Shown piece by piece: positions 19,901 to 30,067 of a stretch of 64,000 nucleotides of DNA. The DNA is from Lumbricus terrestris. Lineage: Eukaryota; Annelida; Clitellata; Crassiclitellata; Lumbricidae. Below the pieces are notes generated by a model. The model worked only from the letters and a program-made list of their open reading frames with translations, ran no database searches and had not been told where the DNA came from. Location of the stretch: the NCBI GenBank assembly GCA_949752735.1, contig OX457046.1:31157816-31221815 (forward strand), in the 5' to 3' direction. Both the position numbers and the translations under genes were made by a program. How positions within the stretch are numbered: position 1 is the stretch's first letter; each line of letters opens with the position of its first letter.

Positions 19901-22900
19901 AGCCACTTGTCCGTCAAAAAATCTCGCGTCTTTTCGTCCCCCCCCAAGTCTCCGCCCAGGTATCCGCCGATGCTATAGGCCTATAGAGCTTCTCGAACAA
20001 TGACCCACATAGTCCCCTCAGCACGAAAACGCGGATCCCGAGGAAAAGAAAATAGCCCTAATGCTTTAAATTGACCAGAAAAAAGCCGTAAGTTTGGCGC
20101 TTAGTGCGAAAAAGTCATTTCATATGGAAATACCAACCACAGCCAACGTCCGATGTTGGGCAAGAGCAGTAGCCTACCCTATTGGCCCTTATTCTGGGAA
20201 CAATTAAAAGATGAAGAAATCAGCAGAACATTATAGGCCTAATCTCCGATATGAGGATGCGGTTAACGGCTTGTGCGCATATTTTTAGAGTCTTTAGGTT
20301 ATTCGATCCCACCATTGCTTTGGAAATCTGAAAGACGATCGATCTAGTAAAGATTGTAGGCAGTGGATACGTGTAGCGATAGGTAGCCATGCAGTGCAGG
20401 ATTTCAAGCTAGTCAAGCATATGCCTAATATCAGTAGGCCTACTTCATATTTGGAATACATATTTCAAGTATCAGCAGCCCAGTTGATGAACAGCGTGCA
20501 AACTATACATACACACATAGAAGTTTACAGCTATAACAACTAGGTGAAAAAACAGAACTGAAAACTAAGGGATAAATGGAAAGTCTAATTTTTAAAGGTT
20601 TTAGAACTCCTTTCTATGCTCTGAAAGCGATCTTACTCATTTACACAGGCCTCATTGACTCATCGCCAGTTCGCCACGTTCCACGATGGGAATTTCCTTC
20701 TAAATATAGAACTAGCGTCATCGTGGTCGCAACAAACATCGCGCATTAAAACAATAATTCAACTGTTTACATCCTTGATTTCTCATCCCATATATAAAAT
20801 TATATTATTGATTTTATGTTAGTAAGATACTTTTACGCGGATAATTTATATAATAATTAGGAAATACTGTTTCGATAAAGAAAGTAGGCGGAGTCGTGTC
20901 CATTTCATGCCGGACAAGATTTCATGCCGGACAAGATCTCATACGTATGCCGTATGAAATACTGTCTTGACAGCGGAAGTGGGCGGAGCCGGACACAATT
21001 TCATGCCGGACAAGATTTCATGCCACACCGGCCCTGCTACCCTAACTAGCATGCAGCACTTATATCTTGCACTTGCTCTTGAGCTCATGACATTTACTCT
21101 GACATTTGACATTATGCGTGTAAAGCATCCTAGAAGTGGCTTGCCTCTGACGATGCTATATAAATTGTCTGAATTACATTACATTACAAAAGGCCTACAT
21201 ATACTCTACACTTGTATATGTATTAGCACAGAAGAGCGGCTACTAGGTTATAGAGTTAGAATTTGAGGGCGAGCATAAAGCGAGACAGCATGTTCCCAAT
21301 AAAGTTGAGGTAATAAACCAAGAGTTAACCGTTATTATTTATTATTATATTCGTTTAATGGTAACAAAAACTGATAGACACACCACTATCAAGTACAAAA
21401 AGCAGTTGATCAATTACAATCAATATAATACCTATAGAATGCCTTTAGCCTTGTCTGTTGAATTTGTCTTAGGATGAAAGCACAAAATGACAGAAATTAC
21501 AAAAAGAATGCTTCTATGTTTATAGGCAGCTATAATGAGATTAGACAATTTATCCATGGCTGTTCAATAATAACAGGGAATAGAAGAACAAGCTTGCAAG
21601 GCGGCTATAGAAGAGGCAGGCGCATCACATCAGCCTGATATTTCGGGGCAAGATTCTGCTGTGCTTTTTTAGACCAAAATGGGAATTTGGATTTGAAAAT
21701 TGGCAGTGTATTTTTAAGTAAAAAATTAAGCAATCAGCTCTTGCAAAGGCTCGCATATGAAACATTCGAGAGAAAGGCTATTCTGCAGAAGATCTATTTG
21801 CTTGTGCGCAAAGGAATCTATTCTAGAATACGCTGCTACTTTTATTGACTCTTGCCAAGTTCTTGAAGATTAGTAGGCTATTCTCTTTTCAAGAGATTGG
21901 CGTTTAACTGTCATTGAATCAAGCCTGGTTAAAGTGGTAGCTTCATCAAAAGAGATGTATGCAGTCAAGTTCGTTGTGCATTCCATTTATTAATTAATGC
22001 ATCTTAGCAATGCACTAAGTGTGTGTGTGATAGTTTTGCATAATGTGATCAATCATATAAATCATATACCCGCCTGTGCTACACATAGTAGGCCTAAGGC
22101 TACGCAGTACTCATGGACTTTACGCGTAATTCACGTATATTACTACACTTTATTATTACTTCCGTGTGTCAAGGCCGTATACTAGCTAGGGGTGCTTTGG
22201 GTGCTTGAACAATCCCACCCCACCCCCAAATGTATTAACGCTGCCGTGAAATAATGCATTACTAACATAATCATGATGTAGGCTAAGGACTTAAGGGATT
22301 TCATTTCGAAGCTCTTATTTCTATGTGATGACATTTTGCAATAGATTAAATCACCATCCAAACACCTTAGTCCGTTGTTTCGGTTGCTTGTCGGCTCGAT
22401 CAAGGTTGAGTAAACACCCCCGAAATAAAATTCTGGCTACGACCGTGGTATGTGTTATATTGCATCATTTATCGATGTCCCATTGTGCGCTCGCAAACGG
22501 AGTAATGAAGACCATAATACTTGTTACTTGTTTAAGTTTTTAAAAATAATGTAATCCAGGTGCCCACGTACGGGATAGAGTAAGGCTACTTAGTACAGTA
22601 CTCATGGACTGTACTTAATTTTGCATTAATTTTATTTTCAAACAGCTCCACTGTCACTTGCATTGCACTGCTACGATGAATTGGAAAACGGAGAGGAGTC
22701 GATCCGATGTCCCGATCCTGATTGCGGCACACACTGGAAGTTTAGCCAGATCCGAGAAGCTGCTGATCTCACAGTGGATGAAAGCCACGAGTTTGAACGT
22801 AAAGCTCTTTTCAACAGGATGCAAAAGAAGGAAGAAGAGATCAGACCATGCCCTGAGTGCGGCACGTTCTGCACTCGTCGAAACGACACGGACAGACTTA

Positions 22901-23823
22901 TCGTATGTTCCAACTGCACGGTGCTTTCCGGAAAGCTGTTTGAGTTTTGTTGGTGGTGTTTAACACAGCGTGCACATAATGGTTCTATAAGATGTGAGAA
23001 TCTTGGATGTGGCCTCAATCAGTCACTTTTTGATATCCTTGCAGTTTGTGCGATGACAGAAGTCAATGGTGTGGAATGTCCTAGCATGAGAGCCTGTCCA
23101 AGATGCTACACCGTGATTGAGCACGTCAAAGTGTGTAAGGACAGGACTTGCGACTACTGCAAATACGAGTTCTGCTTCTTCTGCCTGAAACCTTATCCAT
23201 GCAAGACGGATGTATGGGGTACCTGTGACGTGGCGCCCCGTCAAACCCCGGCCCCAATTCGTCCCATGACGGCAGGAGATGACCGGTGGCAGATTTTTGT
23301 TAGGAACCTCGACGGAAAAACAATTACTCTGAATGTGCCTGCGGCAAGTTTCAAAATCGTTCCCATAACAATGATTGATGCTGGAGGTGGTTATGGTCGT
23401 TAAAGAAAACCTTAGACTTTATCCCTTTTAAAAGTATACATGTCAAGTGTTCTGTATTTTAAATATACAATCAATATATTTATATTGTATATTTAGCATA
23501 CATAAATTTACCATATATATTTTGTATAATTATTTAACCCTCAGGCTACCAAGCTTTTTTGTAACATGGACTACCAAGGGGGGGTGGTTACCAACCCCCT
23601 GGGTATTGGGTTTGGTTTGAGATATCATCACTTGCAATACACCAATGGATAGAGCATTCATTTCTGCACAAAATGATATATTTAGGTTCTAAAATATATT
23701 AATCTACCTCGAAATTATACAATTTTTCCCTGGGGACCCTATGATTCCACAAACGTGTACTTTTGCATGGGCAGAATATTAGATTCTGTGTGTTTTGAAC
23801 ATGTGTGTTAACAGTCATGTATG

Positions 23824-23857
<34 letters not shown>

Positions 23858-26800
23858 TGTATGTATGTATGTATGTATGTATGTATGTATGTATGTATGT
23901 ATGTATGTATGTATGTATGCATATATGTATGTATGTCTGTATGTATGTATGTTTGTATGTATGTATGCATGCATACTTGTAAATATATATGTAAATATGA
24001 ATGTATGTACGAAGGCATGCGTGCATGCATATATGTTATTATGTATGTATGTATATATATTTGCATGCATGTATGTATACATGTATGTATATATATATGT
24101 ATGCATGTATGTATGCATGCATGTATGTATGTATGCATGTATGTATGTATGTATGTATGTATGTATGTTTGGAAATATATATGTATGTATGAATGTATGT
24201 TCGAAGGCATGCATGCATGCATGCATATATGTAATTATGTATGTATGTATATTTGTATGCATGTATGTATACATGTATGTATATATGTATGTATGTATGC
24301 ATGCATGTATGTATGCATGTATGTATGTATGTTTTTATGTATGTTTGGAAATATATATGTATGTATGAATGTATGTACAAAGGCATGCATGTGTGAATGC
24401 ATGTATGTAATTATGTGTGTATGTATGTATGCATTGTGTATATATATATATATGTATGTATACATGTATGTATGCATGTATGTATGTATTCATATTCAAT
24501 GTCTGTTTCAGCTAATATAAGTTCATTAGCTGGCGACAAAGTTTACGCACAAATATCGATTTGCGTTGTAAAAACCCCAAAATTTTCACACATTTTAATT
24601 TATTTTGAGCACTTCCGGTCATCAAAAGTCAAATTAATTGGTATGAAAAAATAGCCTTTCATGCCCGCTATGGAATGGCTTAATTTATATCTCTTCAAAA
24701 ATATATTATGGATACGCCATAATAGAAAAACAGGAATTTTTTACGAAAATAAAATCTATTTTTTTTATATTTTAATTTATTTTGAGCACTTCCGGTTTTC
24801 AAAAGACAAATCAATGAACATGGAAATGTAGCCCCACATTCCCTCTATAGAATGGTATAATTTGTGTCCCTTAATGTTAAACGACCGACAAGATATAGCC
24901 GATAATCTAGGGGGGGGTGGTATCCACCCCCTCTGGTACCTCGAGTATATCTGGTATAACTTTTGAACGGTAGGGGCATCATCAAAAATATTACCTCAAA
25001 ATGTGTGCAAATGAACCCTCTACAGCTACCTAAAATGTCAAAATTTTATTCCAAACGAAACAAGAATTATTTGGAAAAAATCTAGGGGAGGGGTGGCACA
25101 CCCCCCTAATCCCCCCCTTGGTAGCCCGAGGATTAACATACAAACACTATGTGGGTATTGGACTTTCCGACCATCCTCAGTCATTATTCTTCAAACTTTT
25201 ATTATTGACTCTATACTGGCTTTTGTTTTGTAGGCAGATGCCTAGTGCCCTAGATGCCGATGTCACGAAATAGAGCATGCCCCCATAATAATTCCCCACA
25301 AGGGCGGACAGAAATTTTCGAAGGAGGGGGCCAAAATTTTCGGTCTTGGGACAGGGGAAAATGTTCGTTTTGGTCGCCAAAAAATCTCATGACCTTTTTT
25401 GGTCTTTTGTCTCGATTTTCCAAGAAAAAGATACCATTTTATCCGCCAAAATAGTTGATGACCTGTTTTAGTCATACGGATCTCGTGTGCGGACCTCGTG
25501 GGCATGGGGAGGGCCTACGAGACTACTCATGTACTCATGGGGGGACGTCAACTTTCCAAGCCGGAATAGCTGGTCAAAAATAAAGAAATTTCTAAATGGG
25601 GGTCATGGCCGGATTGGCCTCCTGGATCCGCCACTAATCCCCCACAAAAAGATAAGATGAAGAAAGCCTCTTCCACGTGTGTTTATTTTGTGAATTAACT
25701 TCCATTTGCTTTTTTGAACACATCTAGGCCTACTTAGTTACAGGTGTGTTTGTTCTTACCAGCTAACTTTATTTGCTTTGCTTTTACAACACTTAGAACA
25801 TTTAGGACACTTAAGCACATTTACTGTTACTTAGTAAACTCGTGTTGCCTTGCTTTTTGAACATGGCCTGGGCCACTTAAAACAACTAGAGTTACTTTAA
25901 ATGTTGAATACAGCAAAAATGTATAAATTGTGCGCATTTTTCAATGACTAGGGAGGGATAGAATGGTTTAATTCTCCGAATACTCTTTCTCCGGTCTTAA
26001 TTCATCCCCGGGATAAATTTAGGTGGGGTAGAATATCCCACGACACCGGCACAAATACAATAGTAACCGATAAATAGGACGGCAATTAAAATCCTTTCGT
26101 TTGTGGGTTCTGTGTCTTCTTAGTCTTGTGCAACAGCGCAAAAGCCATTGCATTTAAGCCTACGTAGAGTTGGTCTGTTCTTCATCTCGTTATCGGCTTC
26201 TTCATTTGTAATAGATTCATTAAAATTGTCAGGTCGACTTTGTTAAAAAATTTAATTGAAGCTATATGAGTTGTAAGATAAGCTGTTGAATTAATTTTGC
26301 AGAACTGCTTCATCGACGAATTCTTTCGCTTGCTCTATGATCACCCAAGGACCCCGAAATGCTGTGGATACCGAGTTATATACGGTATATTTGGTAAGAT
26401 ATCCTGTCTTCTTGAGTAGGCCTATAGTTTATGTTTGCTGTAATATTGTGCTCTTTGTGGGTCCGAGAAGTGGGAATAAAAGTGCTTAGAGACCAATTGC
26501 GGATTAGTTGTTAACAAGACCATTGAGGACATTTCTGACCAATATAATTATGAGAAGAGTTTTGAAATACACCACTCATTGAAGGGAAATTTAACCAATG
26601 CTTCCTCTCCTCTTTCTAGTGCTTGACAGATTTTGATTGGAAAGATACAGTTAAATCAATGGCTATAATTTCCTTGTTTGGCTGAAAGGCAGTTGGGTAG
26701 TTGTCCATTATTTCTCTTTGATACATGTGTCTGAAAGCTGTGAGGCCCAGTTAGCTACCTTCGTAAGAGAGCTGGCGGCCGCGCGTCTGTGAAAGAGAGC

Positions 26801-27744
26801 GTGCGGGCCGCGGTTCGATTCCCGAAGGTGGCTATTTCAGAGATTCATAATCTCGGGCTAGCACGGTCCGTCCACGGGGACCTAAATGGCGTGGCGTCCA
26901 TTCAAACGGGCGAGCGGTGGTGAAGGATCTCACCCTCAGGGCCGAGGCCATAGACAGCCGCTATATAAAAATCCGATTACATTTACATTTACATTTACTT
27001 CCAAATATCAAGCAATGCTTAGATTCAGACATACAAATTTTGTGTAGTATAACGATAATATAATTATAATAGCCTAAATACAATCACAATAGCCTAAATA
27101 CAACCACACTTTTATTTCACGCAGAGTCGTTGCATGGAAGAATGAATGTCTGAAAGCTGTGAAGAATTCTACTCTTTGCTAATTCTTTTGTGAATTCATT
27201 AATTTTGACGTTTTACAATGTATGCCAAACTGCGGTGGAACTCCTAGCTGGTGTCGCGTGACAGTCTCCCCATAAAAGTCTCCCCCGGAGGTTCTATTTC
27301 ACTCCAGTCTCATCAGCTATTACTATTAGCCTAGAAGTAACCGTGTTTTCATGTGCCAGTACGCTAGAACCAAAACACGTAAATTTTTCATACAGTACCA
27401 GGGCCTCCCAGTTTGGAATAAGCTATCCAGTGACATCCAAAATGCTCACAGTCTACCACAATTCAAAGGACTTATCCGAATCCATACACTTAACACAAAC
27501 AAAATATAATTACCCTATCCAGTTTCCGACAGTCTGTCTATCTTCTCTCAGTCACTCACTTGTTCAATGGACCCCGACTAGCGGGACCTGTCTCTTCAGG
27601 TGAGCCCTTTGTTCCCACTTAAACTCATTTAAATCTGCAGTTTTACTCGTTTCTTTGTTTCATGTGTTCTATTACTGTTCTGCCTAACTGTAAAATGTGT
27701 TTTCTGGGATCAGTAAACGAATCGAGTGATTGATTGATTGAAGA

Positions 27745-27775
<31 letters not shown>

Positions 27776-27790
27776 GAGTGATTGACTGAC

Positions 27791-27822
<32 letters not shown>

Positions 27823-27950
27823 GATATTATCATTTATACGCTGTTATTTGTTCAGGCGATTTGGACAACAGAGTAAAGAAACGGCTCTCTGAATATGGCA
27901 TGCGCAACAATAGTAACGTAACTTTGCTCCTCAGGCTACGGGGTGGTTAG
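16825..27950 (+). CDS. Gene 2: UBL-RBR-UBL protein ending in LRLRGG (5 exons, 429 aa)
   Basis: Exons 16825-16911, 17892-18210, 22646-23343, 26303-26393 and 27856-27950 give 1290 nt. UBL-N is residues 1-89 (MLSAAK, then KWEILVIPAMKKTI, ending VNGG); the linker runs to about 128; RBR is about 130-330 with predicted catalytic Cys299 (VCKDRTC); UBL-C is 350-429. UBL-C is the most ubiquitin-like of the array: RWQIFVRNLDGKTITLNV at the start, YRVIYG in strand 3, LSEY, and LLLRLRGG directly before TAG. Positions equivalent to ubiquitin Leu8, Lys11, Arg42, Ile44 and Arg72-Gly76 are kept; Lys63 is Asn. A mature ubiquitin-type tail on an E3 could in principle be activated by an E1 or act as an intramolecular ubiquitin mimic; this is inference. 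The donor after exon 3 is GC. Exon 4 is 3 nt longer than in the other genes. Confidence 0.9.
17494..17668. mobile_element. Palindromic MITE in gene 2 intron 1
   Basis: Degenerate copy of the 5223-5332 element with GTATCATGGACCGG and CCGGTCCCCGATACT ends, at the equivalent site. Confidence 0.6.
17892..18210 (+). CDS. Gene 2 exon 2 (UBL-N rest, acidic linker, RING1 start)
   Basis: 319 nt, same length and ends as in gene 1, and like gene 1 lacking the internal phase-1 intron. The linker is Asp/Glu-rich (PADDDSDTEP). Confidence 0.9.
18790..19580. mobile_element. Fold-back, Mutator-like element with AAAAGGGCGC repeats
   Basis: The inverted ends share GAATTTCAAAAGGGCGCAAT, and both arms are built from iterated CAAAAGGGCGCAATC-like words. 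The 9-bp direct repeat GTTGTACGT flanks it (18781-18789 and 19581-19589). A 9-bp duplication suggests the Mutator superfamily. The middle (about 19080-19420) holds tandem repeats of about 60 bp with GAAGCTGGATTGACGAAAAT. Confidence 0.7.
19671..19965. mobile_element. MITE with GGGCGGAGAC ends
   Basis: Inverted ends CATGGGCGGAGACCTAGG and CCAAGTCTCCGCCCAGG, with the AAAAAGGTCATCA-type interior seen in other hAT MITEs of the window. A clean target duplication was not found. Confidence 0.6.
21032..22169. other. Gene 2 intron 2 sequence homologous to gene 1 intron 2
   Basis: Aligns with gene 1 from about 6015 onward, including the 21570-21870 segment related to the open frame at 52532. No exon is recognised: the frame is broken by stops. 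Confidence 0.6.
22170..22447. mobile_element. CAAGGCCGTA-type MITE, gene 2 intron 2
   Basis: Ortholog-position copy of the 6772-7012 element: starts CAAGGCCGTATACTAGC and ends CTGGCTACGACCGTGG. Confidence 0.7.
22646..23343 (+). CDS. Gene 2 exon 3 (RBR module and UBL-C start)
   Basis: 698 nt after TCAAACAG. The donor is CCTGCG before GCAAGT, a GC donor in phase 0. Read-through would add ASFKIVPITM... to a stop at 23401-23403. It contains the complete IBR and RING2. Confidence 0.92.
23534..25136. mobile_element. Second piggyBac-like non-autonomous element, gene 2 intron 3
   Basis: TTAACCCTCAGGCTACCAAG at the left and CTTGGTAGCCCGAGGATTAA at the right: TTAA duplications with imperfect inverted ends. 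The interior has a TATG microsatellite and G-rich GGGGGTGGT segments. It is related in style but not in sequence to the 8670-10438 element. Confidence 0.75.
23817..24495. repeat. (TATG)n microsatellite
   Basis: Long TATG tract, pure at about 23828-23918. Larger units of about 165 bp (GGAAATATATATGTATG...AAGGCATGCATGC) are repeated three times within it. Reading frames here are repeat artefacts. Confidence 0.95.
25299..25635. mobile_element. hAT-type MITE, GGGCGGA ends
   Basis: CAAGGGCGGACAGAAATTTT at the left and CTGGATCCGCC at the right, flanked by AATTCCCCA and AATCCCCCA (a near-perfect duplication). It is the same family as 62039-62406, sharing CGTCAACTTTCC and AGAAATTTCTAAATGGGGG. It sits within an older GATGTCACGAAATAG element. 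Confidence 0.78.
26303..26393 (+). CDS. Gene 2 exon 4 (UBL-C middle)
   Basis: 91 nt after ATTTTGCAG, encoding NCFIDEFFRLLYDHP and CGYRVIYGIF. The donor is GTAAGA, phase 1. Confidence 0.87.
26745..26998 (+). mobile_element. tRNA-headed SINE (family B)
   Basis: The head TAAGAGAGCTGGCGGCC, the B-box-like GGTTCGATTCCCG, a core TTCATAATCTCGGGCTAGCA, and a tail ending GCCGCTATATAAAAATCC(ATTTAC)n. A second copy is at 61391-61645. Confidence 0.8.
27340..27822 (+). mobile_element. LINE 3' end with (ATTG)n tail
   Basis: The frame starting near 27385 reads FFIQYQGLPVWNKLSSDIQN and LPQFKGLIRIHTL, the C-terminal signature of CR1/L2/RTE-type non-LTR reverse transcriptases. A 3' untranslated region and an ATTG/ATTC tail (27727-27822) follow. 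It is 5' truncated. Confidence 0.72.
27856..27950 (+). CDS. Gene 2 exon 5 (UBL-C end, LRLRGG stop)
   Basis: 95 nt after TTGTTCAG, encoding DLDNRVKKRLSEYGM and LLLRLRGG, then TAG. The last six residues equal those of mature ubiquitin. Confidence 0.9.
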
Positions 27951-29032
27951 TGTTACTAATCACTTATAAAGCATGACGTGGATGGACGGATTAAAGTAGA
28001 ATTAAAAGATGTTGCTTATCCACAAACAATTCAGAGTAACATGAGGGGATCTAGTCCACGCGATGTGTGATTCATGAAAACATATGTAATTATAATGTGT
28101 TATGTAAAGAAACGTTTTAAAGTTTCTGGTGTTTCATGATTTATGTTCATTGCCAGTGTTATATTTGTGAATAATAATTGTTCAATTGATTTTGTGGATG
28201 CGTGTTAATTCTGTGACAATCCAGTTCTCACTGCATTCGCGAACTCCACCTAAACAGGCACCCAGCTATACCAGATCTTATATCAATCTCTCCTGACGGA
28301 CCTGTCCCCCATGCAGACACTGCTTGTATCAAGTTTTTCAACCAATCCATATCCTACTATTCACCCCGACTCTATAGCAAACCCACAAATCTACATATTC
28401 TCAGTTTAAGAGTATAGATGCTCAACAATTATCAGATTACTATGACGTTTTTTAAAGTTTGGTGATTTATTAAAAGCTGAAGCAATATTTTTTGCTTTCT
28501 TTGAGAGGAACCTTTTTGTCTTTTTATGATCGTTATAAATGTTTAAAAGCCTGTTCAGTGTTCATTTAACCTTGAATGTGGCTCCAGGATTAAAAATGTT
28601 CTGACTGTTTAGGTGTTTTCTTGTTCTTGATTATCTGATATTGAAAATTGGAATGTTTATTCGTGTTTGTATAAACCAGAAAATTTAATATTTTGCCAGT
28701 GAGTTTATATTTTTCCTGTCATTTTTAGTTATTGGTTTCGTAATCTAAACAAATATGAGATGCGTTGAACCGATGCGTGCCATCTGGGAACCTGTAGCTG
28801 TAGTAATGCAGATGTTGTTCCAAGTTTTGTTTGCTTGGGGAGCATTAAGGACGTCCGCAATAAGGAGAGATTGGGTCATCCAATTACAAACTTGGGAGAG
28901 ATAGGCCTATTGTTGTGACCAGTGCGGACGTCCGAACAGCATTTTGTGCATAATTGTTTCAGCTCAACCTGATATACATGATACATCTTCATTTAAAACC
29001 GCACAGTGTATTGATCACCGATGCCTAGACGG
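27951..29032 (+). other. Conserved 3' flank of gene 2
   Basis: Homologous to the regions after the stop codons of genes 1 (12154-13147), 3 (36592-37560) and 4, with shared words GTTCATTGCCAGTGTTAT, TTCTGTGACAATC and CAAATATGAGATGCGTTGAA. It marks the duplicated unit as extending about 1 kb past the stop. No further gene is seen. Confidence 0.6.
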
Positions 29033-29040
29033 AGTTTGGA

Positions 29041-29375
29041 CATAGGCGTACGGGACATTTCGGCAGTGGGGGGCAAAAACATTTTTTGCCCGAAAAATCT
29101 GACGACCTTTTTTTAGTTATCTGCCCAAAATTCTTAGGGATTTTCCCGTCCGAAAAATCTGACGAACTTTTTTTAGTCATCCGCCCAAAATTCTTAGGGT
29201 TCTCCCGTCCGAAAATTTTACCCCTCCGTGCCCGAAAAAATCCTCCCGTACCTGTTTTGCCCGAAAAAATTTCCGATTGTTTGGCCCATCCATGCCTCTT
29301 TTGCCCGAAAAACACATTTGCCCGAAATTTGGGGGGGCATTTGCCCCCTCTGGACCCCCGCCTCGTACGCCTATG
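29041..29375. mobile_element. hAT-type MITE with CATAGGCGTACG ends
   Basis: 335 bp with ends CATAGGCGTACGGG and CCTCGTACGCCTATG, flanked by AGTTTGGA (29033-29040) and AGTCTGGA (29376-29383). The interior repeats CCCGAAAAATCTGACGA twice. Confidence 0.78.
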
Positions 29376-29867
29376 AGTCTGGACATGTTCGAAATTCGCT
29401 CCTCCCTCCTATAAAGTGCACGCCCCTATTCCATACGTCCCAGACCACATGACCGAATTGTCCCACGGGCAGAAAACTTAATGTGAAAAACGTTTTTTAT
29501 AACAATGCTCAATGATGCCTAATTTCATGTAAACCAAATGGCGTTTAAGCACTTGGATTAATAAAGAATATACATACTTCTTATGTCATAGGAAGCCTTT
29601 CGAATAGGTCTAGGTAGTTTTGAATCTAAATAGCTGTAGGCCTAACCAACGCAACAGCCGGGTAGGCTATAGCCTAATAGGCTAATACACAGCCAACCAC
29701 GTAGCCAGGTAGCCTACGTCCTCTCTTTGCATGGTCTTAGTCCTCAATTTACTTCATCAGTTCTTTGGATTCATAGACTCTGAGTAGAAAGTTTGAAGCG
29801 GCGCTATATCATGTGCAGATAGGCCTACATAATAGACAGCTTATGACAACAAAGGCCGTTTTGGAGA

Positions 29868-29911
29868 TACGTCATACTCTCTGTTAGAGTAGCGCTTATG
29901 AGATACGTCAT
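29868..29911 (+). promoter_or_regulatory. Paired TACGTCAT motifs upstream of gene 3
   Basis: TACGTCAT at 29868-29875 and 29904-29911 with the same 36-bp spacing as upstream of gene 1. The whole 5' block is nearly identical to gene 1, so conservation may reflect recent copying rather than selection. Confidence 0.33.
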
Positions 29912-29998
29912 TGGATGAAACTTACGAGCGAATTCTGATTTATTGTTAGTGGAAATTGTGATGAGCCATTTCAATACAGATTGTTAAGTGCTGCAAAA

Positions 29999-30067
29999 AT
30001 GGAGACGAAATGGGAGATATTGGTAATTCCCGCTATGGAGAAAACAATTCTAGTGACTGTGCCTAAG
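29999..30067 (+). CDS. Gene 3 exon 1 (UBL-N start)
   Basis: 23 codons, almost identical to gene 1 exon 1 (METKWEILVIPAMEKTI). Donor GTTAGA. Confidence 0.85.

Larger units (their letters stand above)
18375..21027. mobile_element. 2.65-kb inverted-repeat DNA element in gene 2 intron 2
   Basis: The ends are TGTGGCATGAAATCTTGTCC and its inverse GACAAGATTTCATGCCACA, each followed inward by further GGCATGAAAT/ATTTCATGCC words. CCGG flanks both sides (18371-18374, 21028-21031), and gene 1 shows the empty site (TTAATACGGCCCTG) inside its hAT MITE, so the insertion is nested. The interior contains other elements (18790-19580, 19671-19965) and no transposase that I recognise. Confidence 0.75.
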
